A DNA stretch of 64,000 nucleotides from Clostridium sp. 'White wine YQ' (GCF_028728205.1 NZ_JAQYUU010000001.1:124001-188000), one strand, 5' to 3'; positions 37,409 to 46,153 are shown, numbered from the stretch's first letter. Program-made: numbers and translations. Notes: a model not told the origin generated them from the letters alone.

Positions 37409-39067
37409 GTGTTAGTTCCAAAATCGGTTACGTGTTTTAAAAATTATAATAAAGAACAGTTCTTCAAAGATTTTATATCAGGAATCATAGTAGCAATTAT
37501 TGCTATACCTTTATCTATTGCACTAGCAATTGCTTCAGGCGTATCACCAGAAAAAGGACTTTATACTGCGATAATTGGTGGACTTATAGTTGCTTTATTT
37601 GGAGGCAGCAGAGTTCAAATAGCTGGGCCAACTGGTGCTTTTGTTGTTATTGTATATGGAATTATAGAAAAGTATGGAATTCAAGGGCTAATAATTTCTA
37701 CAATTATGGCAGGAATTTTTCTTGTAATAATGGGACTACTTAAGTTTGGAAGTTTATTAAAATATATACCTTCAGCTATAACCACCGGATTTACAAGTGG
37801 TATTGCTATTGTAATATTATCTACTCAAGTAAAGGACTTTTTTGGTTTAACTATAAAAAATGTACCTTCTGACTTTGCAGGTAAATGGATATCTTATATA
37901 TCAAATATAAAAACTTTAAATGTAAATAGTCTTATAATATCAGTTATAACCCTATTAATTATTATTTTCTGGCCAAAAGTAAATAAGCGTATTCCAGGGA
38001 CGTTTGTAGCTATCATAGTAGCAGTAATAATTAATATGGTTTTAAAGCTTAATGTAACTACAATAGGTAGTGAATTTGGAAATCTTTCATCTGCATTTCC
38101 AAAACCAATATTCCCAAAGGTTAGTTTGAATACAATTGAAAATCTTATGATGCCAGCACTTACAATTGCTATTCTTGGTTCAGTTGAATCATTATTATCT
38201 GCTGTTGTGGCAGATGGAATGATTGGAGGAAAACATCGTTCAAATATGGAGTTAATAGCTCAAGGCTTAGCTAACATATTTTCAGGAATTTTTGGAGGAA
38301 TACCAGTTACTGGGGCAATTGCAAGAACAGCAGCAAATGTTAAAAATGGTGGAAGAACTCCAATGGCAGGGATAATTCATTCCTTAGGCGTTTTATTTAT
38401 AATGATGATATTTATGCCATATGTAAAGCTTGTTCCAATGGCTTCATTAGCAGCAGTGTTAGTTATGGTTTCATATAACATGGGAGAATGGGAAGCATTT
38501 ATAAAGATATTTAAAGCTCCTAAAAGTGATGCTATAGTATTCTTAGTGACCTTTTTCTTAACCATGTTTTTAGACTTAGTAGTAGCAATCGGAGTAGGTG
38601 TTGTACTTTCGTCATTCTTATTTATGAGAAAGATGGCAGAAATCTCAGAGGTTAAATATTTATTAGATGATTCAGAAGACGAGGATGTAATGGAACTAGT
38701 GGATAATGTAAATACTCCGGAGGATATTTCAATTTTTGAAATAACTGGACCATTTTTCTTTGGTGCAGCAAATAAATTTGTTAATGCAATAAGGGAGATG
38801 GGAAATCCATCAAAAATATTAATTATAAAAATGAGTAAGGTTCCATTTATGGATTCTACTGCATACCATTCCTTTGAAATGTTATATGATATTTGTAAAA
38901 AGCATCATACAAAATTAATCATATTAGAAGCTCAAAATCAACCTATGGAAATGCTTAAAAAGTATGGATATGTAGATATTATTGGAGAAGACAATTTTTG
39001 CAGTTCTATTACTGAAGCAATCGAACAAGCAAACTGGTTGGGAGATGGCAAAGAGCAGAGTGCATAG
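37409..39067 (+). CDS. SulP family anion transporter with STAS domain
   Basis: This is a secondary transporter of the SLC26/SulP family, which moves sulfate, bicarbonate or other anions. The membrane domain (about residues 20-410, ten to fourteen helices) starts with the signature DFISGIIVAIIAIPLSIALA, followed by SGVSPEKGLYTAIIGG and IAGPTGAFVV. GGIPVTGAIARTAANVKNGGRTP follows in the later helices. The cytoplasmic C-terminus (about 440-540) is a STAS domain with FEITGPFFFGAANKF and MSKVPFMDSTAYHSFE. The start is GTG 37409, with AGGAG upstream at a rather long spacing. Substrate cannot be read from sequence. Confidence 0.93.
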   Translation: MLVPKSVTCFKNYNKEQFFKDFISGIIVAIIAIPLSIALAIASGVSPEKGLYTAIIGGLIVALFGGSRVQIAGPTGAFVVIVYGIIEKYGIQGLIISTIMAGIFLVIMGLLKFGSLLKYIPSAITTGFTSGIAIVILSTQVKDFFGLTIKNVPSDFAGKWISYISNIKTLNVNSLIISVITLLIIIFWPKVNKRIPGTFVAIIVAVIINMVLKLNVTTIGSEFGNLSSAFPKPIFPKVSLNTIENLMMPALTIAILGSVESLLSAVVADGMIGGKHRSNMELIAQGLANIFSGIFGGIPVTGAIARTAANVKNGGRTPMAGIIHSLGVLFIMMIFMPYVKLVPMASLAAVLVMVSYNMGEWEAFIKIFKAPKSDAIVFLVTFFLTMFLDLVVAIGVGVVLSSFLFMRKMAEISEVKYLLDDSEDEDVMELVDNVNTPEDISIFEITGPFFFGAANKFVNAIREMGNPSKILIIKMSKVPFMDSTAYHSFEMLYDICKKHHTKLIILEAQNQPMEMLKKYGYVDIIGEDNFCSSITEAIEQANWLGDGKEQSA

Positions 39068-39189
39068 TTAAAAGATAGAAGTTTAAAAACTTAAGAAGTA
39101 ATTTAATGTAGTAATGAGTGCATAGTGAATTGGTTTAAGTCTAAGAGTTGAAAAATATAAAGAAATTTGTAAAAAATTCATAAGACAAA

Positions 39190-39218
39190 TTGACGTATTT
39201 TGGAAAATAGTATATGAT
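39190..39218 (+). promoter_or_regulatory. Sigma-A-type promoter with a long leader
   Basis: TTGACG and TATGAT are separated by 17 bp. The next start codon is at 39362, which leaves an untranslated leader of about 137 bases. It includes a T-rich patch at 39277-39286. Confidence 0.65.
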
Positions 39219-39361
39219 AATGAGTATAAACATTTATAAAATGCGAAGAAATAGAGTTTATAGAACTAAAAAAAGTTTTTTTATTATAGACCCTTAAATT
39301 TATTTAAAGTTTTACGAAAATTATTATATAGATATAAATGAATTGGAGTGCGTGTGGAAAT

Positions 39362-39640
39362 ATGGATTTGTTAAATAAAATTGAAGACTTAGAAGACATA
39401 ATTCTAATGAGATGCATTATAAAAAAAGATTGTGGTGATTACTTTAAGGCAGAAGATTATAATGGAAGAAAGTACATAATTGCAAAAAATAAAACATCAA
39501 AAAATTTTAAAAGGGGTACTGACGATACTTTCTATGCTTATAGAGAAAACGTTGGAATGCTTTTTAAAAAGGTAATTTACTTTCCAGTTAGTTCAGATGA
39601 GTATTTAAAATTAAAAGATATTTTTGAGGAAAAGCAATAG
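39362..39640 (+). CDS. Small protein of unknown function (92 residues)
   Basis: The protein is charged and soluble, with a beta-rich look (MRCIIKKDCGDYFKAEDYNGRKYIIAKN) and a helical C-terminus (SSDEYLKLKDIFEEKQ). I do not recognise a domain. ATG 39362 follows GTGGAAAT and is preferred over ATG 39338, which lacks a good ribosome site. It has a promoter and a terminator of its own. Confidence 0.65.
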   Translation: MDLLNKIEDLEDIILMRCIIKKDCGDYFKAEDYNGRKYIIAKNKTSKNFKRGTDDTFYAYRENVGMLFKKVIYFPVSSDEYLKLKDIFEEKQ

Positions 39641-39662
39641 AGGAAAATCTATTGCTTTTTTA
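39631..39662 (+). terminator. Rho-independent terminator
   Basis: A perfect 10 bp stem (AAAGCAATAG at 39631-39640 with CTATTGCTTT at 39649-39658), an eight-base loop and a T-tract. The left arm overlaps the stop codon of the small protein gene. Confidence 0.88.
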
Positions 39663-39895
39663 TTTTACAATTCATGGGGAAATTACTATATTATAAAGCG
39701 TGGGATTGATTGTCACAGAGAGGGTTTTATGATAGAATCAAGTAATTATATTAATTTGACATGTACTATTAGTGATATTTTGAATTATAATATTCAATAA
39801 AGAATATTTACCTTGTAGATTGAATTCTTATATTTTTCTGCTAGAGTGGACTAGTTAGAATTAAAACCATATATATAAGTTAAAGGGGTGTTAGT

Positions 39896-40360
39896 ATGTT
39901 TAGAGAAATGAGAAAAAAAGAAAGAGAAATATTGAAAGATGATATAGTTAAAATCTTAGATCATGAAAACTATGGTATATTTTCTGTTACTGGTGAAAAT
40001 GGGTATGCTTATGGAGTGCCAGTTAATTATGTGTACCTGAACGAGGCTATTTATTTTCATTGTGCAAATGTTGGATTTAAAATAGATTCTTTAAGAAAGA
40101 ATCCTAAGACTTCATTTACAGTTGTAGGAAGTGTTCAAGCTGTTCCTGAAAAGTTTACCACAAAATATGAAAGTGTAATTGCTTTTGGTGAAGCTAAAGA
40201 AATATCAGGAGCTGAGAAAATTGAAGTTCTGAAGGCCTTTATCAATAAATATTCAAGTGAGTTTACTGAAGAAGGAATGAAATATATAGAAAGAGCCCAT
40301 GAAGTTACCAATATAGTAAAGATTGAAATTCACTATATCACTGGTAAAGCTAGAAGTTAA
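39896..40360 (+). CDS. Pyridoxamine 5'-phosphate oxidase-like flavoprotein (NimA-like)
   Basis: A small split-barrel flavoprotein of 154 residues. The order MRKKEREI, LDHENYGIFSVTGENGYAYGVPVNYVY, IYFHCANVGFKIDSLRKNPKTSFTVVG and FGEAKEISG is typical of the Nim/PNPOx-like family, which binds FMN and reduces or protects against small molecules such as nitro compounds. The physiological substrate is not known. AAGGGGTG precedes the ATG. It ends 40 bases before the peptidase gene and may share its transcript. Confidence 0.85.
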   Translation: MFREMRKKEREILKDDIVKILDHENYGIFSVTGENGYAYGVPVNYVYLNEAIYFHCANVGFKIDSLRKNPKTSFTVVGSVQAVPEKFTTKYESVIAFGEAKEISGAEKIEVLKAFINKYSSEFTEEGMKYIERAHEVTNIVKIEIHYITGKARS

Positions 40361-40400
40361 TAAAATGACATAGTAATCTTGAGTAGTGGAAGGTGAAAAC

Positions 40401-41117
40401 ATGAGAAAAAAGAGAATAGGAATAGTTCCTAATTTAACGATTATTTGCGATGGCCGCGTTGTGGGTGACGAGAAAGTACAAGTTAATGCAGATTATGCCA
40501 ATGCAATTGCCAAAGTTGGTGCTGTACCAATAATATTACCAGTTATAAATGATGAAGATTATATAGAAGAAATAATTTCTTCCCTTGATGGAGTAGTACT
40601 TTCTGGTGGTGGAGATATAAATCCTCTATATTATGGAGAAGAACCAAAGCCTTTGCAAGGAAGCATTAGTGCAGCTAGGGATGAATTTGATTTAAGAGTA
40701 ATTAAAAGTGCATTAAATTTTAATAAAGGAATTTTAGGAATATGCAGGGGAATTCAAGCTATAAATGTATTTTTTGGAGGATCACTTCATCAGGACATAA
40801 GTTATGGATATAAGGATTACCTAAAACATTCTCAAGTAGGAGATAATGATATAGCTACTCATACTGTTGATTTTATAGATAGTGGAAACTTAGTGAAGTT
40901 ATTTGGAAAATCTATAAGCACTAATAGTTTTCATCATCAATCCATAAATAGACTGGGAAAAGATTTAATTGCAACTGGATTTTCAAAGGATGGAGTTATT
41001 GAAGCGATTGAAATGCAAGGAAATAATAAGGTGTTTGGGGTTCAATGGCATCCAGAGAAAATGAGAAATAATGAGGACATGACTAGAATGTTTAAATACT
41101 TCATAGATTTAGTTTAA
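40401..41117 (+). CDS. Gamma-glutamyl-GABA hydrolase-like class I amidotransferase (peptidase C26, PuuD-like)
   Basis: A Cys-His-Glu hydrolase that cleaves gamma-glutamyl amides. The protein has SGGGDINPLYYGEEP, the nucleophile elbow GICRGIQAINVFFGG with Cys, and GVQWHPEK with His and Glu. At 238 residues it matches the family. ATG 40401 follows AGGTGAAAAC and is chosen over GTG 40386. The true substrate in this organism is unknown. Confidence 0.88.
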   Translation: MRKKRIGIVPNLTIICDGRVVGDEKVQVNADYANAIAKVGAVPIILPVINDEDYIEEIISSLDGVVLSGGGDINPLYYGEEPKPLQGSISAARDEFDLRVIKSALNFNKGILGICRGIQAINVFFGGSLHQDISYGYKDYLKHSQVGDNDIATHTVDFIDSGNLVKLFGKSISTNSFHHQSINRLGKDLIATGFSKDGVIEAIEMQGNNKVFGVQWHPEKMRNNEDMTRMFKYFIDLV

Positions 41118-41192
41118 TATATTATGAATTAAATACCATTTTAGGCAAAAATAATAAAGAATAAGTAACTTTATTGTGGTTAATATAATAGT

Positions 41193-41229
41193 GTAAGCTT
41201 AAAGAAATGAATTTTTCTTAGGAGCTTAC
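41193..41229 (+). other. Hairpin in the spore protein gene leader
   Basis: An imperfect inverted repeat (GTAAGCT at 41193-41199 with AGCTTAC at 41223-41229, plus an inner AAAGAAA/TTTCTT helix) lies 31 bases before the SASP start. It may be a leader stem or the end of an upstream transcript. No clear forespore (sigma-G) promoter was found. Confidence 0.4.
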
Positions 41230-41260
41230 AAAAATCCATAAGCCAAAGGAGGAAACCGCC

Positions 41261-41443
41261 ATGTCAAGAAAATTAGTTCCCGAAGCAAAAAATGGTCTAA
41301 GTAAATTTAAGACAGAAATAGCTAGAGAACTTGGTGTTCCATTTAGTGATTATAATGGAGACCTAACAGCTAGGCAATGTGGTTCAGTTGGAGGCGAAAT
41401 GGTAAAAAGAATGGTAGCCGAATACGAGAGCCACTTGAAGTAG
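41261..41443 (+). CDS. Alpha/beta-type small acid-soluble spore protein
   Basis: SASPs coat and protect DNA in dormant spores and are degraded at germination. The 60-residue protein carries the two family signatures: KTEIARELGVP, which includes the germination-protease cleavage region, and LTARQCGSVGGEMVKRM. The cysteine in RQCGSVGG replaces the usual Asn or similar residue and is a small oddity. AAAGGAGG precedes the ATG. It is direct evidence that the organism belongs to a spore-forming lineage. Confidence 0.95.
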   Translation: MSRKLVPEAKNGLSKFKTEIARELGVPFSDYNGDLTARQCGSVGGEMVKRMVAEYESHLK

Positions 41444-41518
41444 AGAGAGCTAAGGGTTAGCCTCTACGGAACATTATTTACTGGTAATCATGACTTTGAA
41501 ATTTTAGGAGGGATTACT

Positions 41519-41554
41519 ATGGGAGAAGTTCCACCAGAAAGTTCAAGTTTATAA
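41519..41554 (+). CDS. Possible 11-residue peptide ORF
   Basis: An 11-codon frame (MGEVPPESSSL) has a near-consensus AGGAGGG ribosome site seven bases before its ATG. It lies 75 bases after the spore protein gene and directly before a strong terminator, so it would be the last cistron of that transcript. The ribosome site is its only support. Confidence 0.35.
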   Translation: MGEVPPESSSL

Positions 41555-41561
41555 GCTACCG

Positions 41562-41610
41562 AGATCTTTTCAAGAGAGAGTTAATAATCTTTCTTGGAAA
41601 GATCTTTTTA
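41562..41610 (+). terminator. Rho-independent terminator after the spore protein unit
   Basis: A 17 bp stem (41562-41578 with 41589-41605, two G-U pairs) has a ten-base loop and is followed by TTTT. Confidence 0.85.
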
Positions 41611-41697
41611 AGTTATAAACATATATATTCATTCATATATTTTCATGTGAGACATAAATAATAAAGTGTAAATCTTGAAAATATAGGGAGTGGAAAA

Positions 41698-42216
41698 ATG
41701 AAAAAGTTTTTAAAGATCATAGAAAATGTAGTGATATTTATATTGATTATTTTAGCAGTGATTTCTGTTGGTTCTTTTGTAAGCTCAAGGATATCCAAGG
41801 ATAAAGTACCGGGAATAGGAAATGTTAAGTTTTTATCTGTATTAAGCGACAGTATGACTCCTACATTTAAAGCATATGATCTTATAATAGATATAGAAAC
41901 GCCTATAGATAAATTAAAGTCAGGTGATGTTATTACTTTCAAAAAAGGCAATACTTTAGTTACTCATAGGATAGTGGATGTACAGAGTAATAATTCAGAA
42001 ATTTTTTATAAAACAAAAGGCGATGCCAATAATGTTGAAGACGAAAAGCTGGTTAATTCAAATGATGTAGTAGGGAAATATAAGTTTAAGTTACCATATA
42101 TGGGACTTATAATTACTATATTTAAAGGGCCTATTGCACTTGGAGTGATTTGGATATTGATTCTCTATGTAATTATTAAGGAAATTAGAACATTTATTAA
42201 AGAGAAAAATATATAG
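41698..42216 (+). CDS. sipW: SipW-type (ER-type) signal peptidase I
   Basis: SipW-type peptidases remove signal peptides of TasA/CalY-like proteins. They use a Ser-His pair instead of the Ser-Lys pair of ordinary signal peptidases. Seen are an N-terminal helix (about 9-30), LSVLSDSMTPTF with the catalytic serine, LVTHRIVDV with the catalytic histidine, FYKTKGDANNVED and a C-terminal helix (about 140-160). The 172-residue length is normal. AGGGAGTGG precedes the ATG. It converges on the matrix-protein operon and shares a bidirectional terminator with it. A second copy heads that operon at 46237-46791. Confidence 0.9.
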   Translation: MKKFLKIIENVVIFILIILAVISVGSFVSSRISKDKVPGIGNVKFLSVLSDSMTPTFKAYDLIIDIETPIDKLKSGDVITFKKGNTLVTHRIVDVQSNNSEIFYKTKGDANNVEDEKLVNSNDVVGKYKFKLPYMGLIITIFKGPIALGVIWILILYVIIKEIRTFIKEKNI

Positions 42217-42219
42217 AAT

Positions 42220-42254
42220 AAAGCCCTTATCTTGATTCAGAAGGTAAGGGCTTT
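42220..42254. terminator. Bidirectional terminator between sipW and the matrix operon
   Basis: A 10 bp stem (AAAGCCCTTA with TAAGGGCTTT), extended by an imperfect inner helix, lies between the convergent genes. It has A/T tracts on both sides. Confidence 0.85.
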
Positions 42255-42275
42255 TAAATAAAATACTTTCTAGTA

Positions 42276-43391
42276 TTAGTTGAAAATTTCAGATGGAATA
42301 TTTGAATCTTCTTCTACATTAGCCTCAGCATCTTTAGTGGTTATTTCCTTTGTATCATCTTTAGGATTCAAATAATTAACTGTGTATTCTAGAGGCGGTA
42401 CCTGATATTTCCCATAAGTAAATATTACAGTACATTCGGTTCTGTCTAATCTACATCTATAATCCTCATTTGGTACCATTTCATTTAATACTAATTTCTT
42501 CATTTCTCCTGTCCAAGGAGTAGTTAAGTCCTTTCCAGTTTTTTTAGCATAAACTCTTTTACCAATAAGAAGATTATTAAGATAGTTTAAGGAAGAAGGA
42601 TTTGATTTTTCATCAGGTAATACACTATACCCTTCACTTCCTATATCAAATATGATTAAATCAGCTTCTGTAGCTGGAACATAGTTTTGATTATCACCAG
42701 TTCCGGTTTTGACATATTGACCATTTACGTAGTCAAATGTAAGTATTCTATTTGTATTCTTACCAAAATTAAGTTCATTTTCATCTCTTTTTAGAACATA
42801 TTCATTCATTTTATCATCTTTATTTTTCTTTTCAATACTTTGAAAGATATCTTGTTGCTCTATTTGTAATCCACAACTATTTACATTTATCTTACCTAAA
42901 TTTAAACCTTCCTTTATCGGTGTACTAATAACAACTATATTGTGCATTAATGAGCCATGCTCATTATCACTACTATTGTCCTTTATTATTTCGCCAGCCC
43001 AGCTTTTAAAGCTAGAAGTAGAAATGTCATTTTTTACGTTAATAAAATCGCTATTATTAGATAAAATATTTTGAAATTTATTATAATCACTTCCCACTGG
43101 TTCTTGGGAAGTCTTGTTTAGTAAATCATTAATAATAAAAATTGATGCATTATCAAGCCACTGCCTATAATTAGGACTTTCATAGTCTTTATTACTAGTG
43201 AAGAAGTTTTTATATATTGGACCTATAGAAGCATACAGCTTAACAATTGGTTTAGGAAAAGTCCCAGTAGATATGCTATTATCAGTATTTGGAGCCTTGT
43301 GTGATAAAAAAGCATAGGTTCCTATATTGCATCCAGTCACTATAAAAACCAAGCATAGTATTAGAAAAGATAATTTTTTTCTTAAATTCAT
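42276..43391 (-). CDS. Large secreted protein with SipW-type signal, unknown function
   Basis: The N-terminus has a hydrophobic helix followed by GTYAFLSHKAP and STGTF, the pattern of SipW-dependent signal peptides. It also contains VTGC at Cys21, which reads as a lipobox, so it could be a lipoprotein instead. The 371-residue mature part is much larger than its TasA-like neighbours. It contains WLDNASIFIINDLL, HGSLMHNIVVIST and a C-terminal segment with YRCRLDRTECTVIFTYGKYQ, and lacks the C-terminal TQWNNP motif. It is the last gene of the operon, 14 bases after its neighbour. An accessory or cap role is speculation. Confidence 0.7.
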   Translation of the reverse strand: MNLRKKLSFLILCLVFIVTGCNIGTYAFLSHKAPNTDNSISTGTFPKPIVKLYASIGPIYKNFFTSNKDYESPNYRQWLDNASIFIINDLLNKTSQEPVGSDYNKFQNILSNNSDFINVKNDISTSSFKSWAGEIIKDNSSDNEHGSLMHNIVVISTPIKEGLNLGKINVNSCGLQIEQQDIFQSIEKKNKDDKMNEYVLKRDENELNFGKNTNRILTFDYVNGQYVKTGTGDNQNYVPATEADLIIFDIGSEGYSVLPDEKSNPSSLNYLNNLLIGKRVYAKKTGKDLTTPWTGEMKKLVLNEMVPNEDYRCRLDRTECTVIFTYGKYQVPPLEYTVNYLNPKDDTKEITTKDAEANVEEDSNIPSEIFN

Positions 43392-43405
43392 AATCTCTTC
43401 ACCTC

Positions 43406-43993
43406 CTAATTATTATAAGACCACTGAGGATCATTTGGTTGAGTTGAGTGAATATTGATATTGAATTTAAGACTTTTTCCTTCAGCTATATAAGGAACAG
43501 TATTTTGAAGAGTAAAGCTCAATTTAACTTCAACAACACTATTTGACTTTAAAAGAATAGGGTCATTATTTTGATCTTTTAAAGTCAGTATTTTATCTGA
43601 ACTATTAATATAGTCTTTTAAAGAGCCATCATATAATAGATTAGAACCAGCCTCAATCTTAAAGTTTAAATAGGGAATTAATGTATCTTTTTCTGATTCC
43701 GTAAAGTTATCTAAACTAAATGCAACTTTAGATGTTAGACTTCCTATATTTTTTATATTATAGTTTTTAGTTTGAGTTTCACCTGGAAGTAATCCGCTAA
43801 TATTAACTATAGGAAATGTGATAGGTGTTTGGGTGTTTGAATCTATAAAATCAGATTTTATTGTTCCAACAGACACATTAATACTATTTTCAACTTTTTC
43901 ATTATGAACAAAATAAGAATATGTGGCTCCAACTCCAGAAAAAGTTAATGTTAAACAAAGCAGAATAATCTTTATAAGTTTCTTGTTATTCAA
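43406..43993 (-). CDS. TasA/CalY-like secreted protein
   Basis: A 195-residue protein with a SipW-type leader (GVGATYSYFVHNEKVENSINVSVGTI) and a TasA-like beta-sandwich. The typical LLPGETQTKNYNIKNIGSLTSKV stretch occurs about residues 68-90. It ends with STQPNDPQWS, a variant of the TQWNNP ending of two other proteins of the operon. It starts at TTG with AAAGGAGG eight bases upstream, and it overlaps the LPKTG gene by eight bases. Confidence 0.85.
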   Translation of the reverse strand: MNNKKLIKIILLCLTLTFSGVGATYSYFVHNEKVENSINVSVGTIKSDFIDSNTQTPITFPIVNISGLLPGETQTKNYNIKNIGSLTSKVAFSLDNFTESEKDTLIPYLNFKIEAGSNLLYDGSLKDYINSSDKILTLKDQNNDPILLKSNSVVEVKLSFTLQNTVPYIAEGKSLKFNINIHSTQPNDPQWSYNN

Positions 43994-44714
43994 TGCTATT
44001 ACCTCCTTTGTTTAGAGAGGCTTTTTTTTGTCTGTAATCAAAAAAGATTAATCCTATACCAATAAGAGCCATAGCTAATGCCGTTAAAAGAGCAAAGTTA
44101 GCTGCTGCTCCAGTTTTAGGAAGTGTAGTAATGGCAGTAGTTACGGTCCCACCATCCTTCAAGGAAAATTGAACACTTAAATTAAATAGTTGTTGTAGAT
44201 TTTGAAATATATTTCCGGTGGTTTCATTTAAATATACTGTAATAGAAATATCTTCTGAACCTCCACCAGGAGTTACTATCGGTTTATCTAACAAAACACT
44301 ATTATTTTTAAGGTCTTCAAATGTACCGTCAAAGAGAACCAAATCTTTATCTTTTAACTGAACTTTTAAGTTCTTTAAAAATTCATTATATATATCTTCA
44401 TCTGGGTTTATAACTTTCATCAATAGAAAGTTGTTAACTGATTCTATTTTAACTGAGATTTTACTTATTTCTATGTCAGTTGCATTATCATTTTTTATAA
44501 CGAAGTCCTTAGTAAGTTTTCTACCTGGATACCAAAATCCATCACTATTATCAAACATTCCTGAATTATTATCACTAACCTTAGGAACAATAGTTACCTT
44601 GTCTAGAGCACTTTGAAGTGCTGATGCCTTTATAGAGCCAACTACAAGAGAAACCATGATTGCTCCAACGAATAAGGCAAGGATAAATTTTTTGATTTGC
44701 TTTCTAATCTTCAT
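43986..44714 (-). CDS. LPKTG-anchored CalY-like surface protein
   Basis: An N-terminal export signal (about residues 7-32) leads to a domain with FWYPGRKLTKDFVIKNDNATDIEI, the same turn and strand pattern as the PGD...KNTGN part of TasA/CalY proteins. The C-terminus is a complete sorting signal: LPKTG (residues 198-202), a hydrophobic helix and the positive tail YRQKK. Sortase would therefore attach it to peptidoglycan. This makes it the likely wall anchor of the fibre built by its neighbours. AAGGAG precedes the ATG. Length 242. Confidence 0.88.
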   Translation of the reverse strand: MKIRKQIKKFILALFVGAIMVSLVVGSIKASALQSALDKVTIVPKVSDNNSGMFDNSDGFWYPGRKLTKDFVIKNDNATDIEISKISVKIESVNNFLLMKVINPDEDIYNEFLKNLKVQLKDKDLVLFDGTFEDLKNNSVLLDKPIVTPGGGSEDISITVYLNETTGNIFQNLQQLFNLSVQFSLKDGGTVTTAITTLPKTGAAANFALLTALAMALIGIGLIFFDYRQKKASLNKGGNSIE

Positions 44715-44760
44715 TTTTTATACTCCTTGCTTAAAGGATTTTAATTATTAAAACCCTATA

Positions 44761-45375
44761 TTAATTACTATAGGTTGGGTTATTCCATTGAGTGGCTGTA
44801 ATATCTAGTAGTTTAAAAGCATCATTATTTAAGGTGAAGTTATTACTAGTAGAATTGATTAAATTTGTTGGAACTTCCAGTCTCACATTGAAAGTTAATA
44901 TATCATTTTGTTTTACATTCTCAATATACCAAGTGTTATCATCGTTAGAATCTTTGGATATTTTTATTGATGAGTTATCTTTAATAGAGTCTGGATCAAG
45001 TTCTATTTTTAAAATAAATGGCGAGTCACTTAATAAGGTTCCCTTTGTTATCTTAAGTTTGGATTCGAGAGAACCAGTATAATTTATAGTGATCTCTTTT
45101 TCGAAAGCATCACCAGGTCTTAAATTATCAATATTAAGATCAGAAGTAAGAGTTTTTCCTTCTACAAGATCATTACTTAAAGATTTTGCATTTTCAATTT
45201 CAATAGGAGTATATTCCCAAGGAGAATTAGAGGTTTGAAGCTTTACATCTCCGAGGGTGAATGTAACCGGATCTGACTTAGTTGTAGTGGTTAGATATGC
45301 ATAAACCCCTATAATACCTGAAGTTAGTAGAAGAATTGAAAGAGCAATTAAAATTATTAGCTTTGAATTCTTCAT
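44761..45375 (-). CDS. TasA/CalY-like secreted protein
   Basis: A SipW-type leader (GIIGVYAYLTTTTKSDPVTFTLGDV), then a beta-sandwich with NLRPGDAFEKEITINYTGSLESKL at about residues 84-107. The protein ends in ATQWNNPTYSN, nearly the same last residues as the neighbour at 45461. Length is 204 residues. AGGAGGATAT precedes the ATG. Second matrix-type protein after the SipW gene. Confidence 0.87.
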   Translation of the reverse strand: MKNSKLIILIALSILLLTSGIIGVYAYLTTTTKSDPVTFTLGDVKLQTSNSPWEYTPIEIENAKSLSNDLVEGKTLTSDLNIDNLRPGDAFEKEITINYTGSLESKLKITKGTLLSDSPFILKIELDPDSIKDNSSIKISKDSNDDNTWYIENVKQNDILTFNVRLEVPTNLINSTSNNFTLNNDAFKLLDITATQWNNPTYSN

Positions 45376-45460
45376 ATATATCCTCCTAAATATAAAGAAT
45401 TACAGTGCGATAAATATTTTTAAAGCACTGTAATATTTATGAAGTTAATATAGCAAGTGA

Positions 45461-46153
45461 TTAGTGACCAGATTCACTCCAATTTGGGTTATTCCATTGA
45501 GTTGCATCTGCTTTTAATGTGAATGATAGAATATTATTCATACCATCATTCTTCATGCCGTTATCAACAATAACTCCAACATAAACTGCAACCTCTTGTT
45601 GTGTTTTAGCATCTAGTGTAACATAGCCAGGGTATACGCCTAAAGCGACTTCTTTTCCTCTTGAGCCATCAACATTAACTTCATAGGCTTTTATGTTGAA
45701 CCAACTCAAATCTGGTAAACTACTCTTGTCTTTATCATTATCATGTCCTTTAGCAAGGCCTTTTCCAGCATCATCTGGATCAGTCACATCTATATTAGTA
45801 AGAGAAAGCTTTACTTTAGAATCTAAGTTACCAGTATTTTTAAGTGTATATTTTTTATATAAAACATCTCCAGGTGCAACGTGAGTAACTGAATCTTTAC
45901 CAAGATTAATTTCATCGTTAGGTCTTCCAGGAACTTGTAAATTTAAAAAATCAAACCTTTTAAAAGCATCTAAATCAAATCCACTACCTGCGAGCTTCCA
46001 ATTATCTTCGTGTGAAAATGAAACACCTACATTTCCTAATGTAATTGTTTGGTCAGATGAAGTTGAGTCTGTGAAATATGCAAAAGTCGATGCTGTACCT
46101 GCAACTAATAAAGATGCAGATAATAATAAAGCTCCAATAGATTTTTTATTCAT
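45461..46153 (-). CDS. TasA-like matrix fibre protein
   Basis: The leader ends GTASTFAYFTDSTSSDQTITLGNV, the classical SipW-dependent pattern. The mature part has APGDVLYKKYTLKNTGNLDSKVKLSL (about residues 95-120) as in TasA/camelysin and ends ADATQWNNPNWSESGH. Start ATG 46153 follows GGGGGAAAA; the longer frame upstream lacks a ribosome site. At 230 residues and first after the SipW gene, it is the best candidate for the main fibre subunit. Polymerisation is inferred from the family. Confidence 0.9.
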   Translation of the reverse strand: MNKKSIGALLLSASLLVAGTASTFAYFTDSTSSDQTITLGNVGVSFSHEDNWKLAGSGFDLDAFKRFDFLNLQVPGRPNDEINLGKDSVTHVAPGDVLYKKYTLKNTGNLDSKVKLSLTNIDVTDPDDAGKGLAKGHDNDKDKSSLPDLSWFNIKAYEVNVDGSRGKEVALGVYPGYVTLDAKTQQEVAVYVGVIVDNGMKNDGMNNILSFTLKADATQWNNPNWSESGH

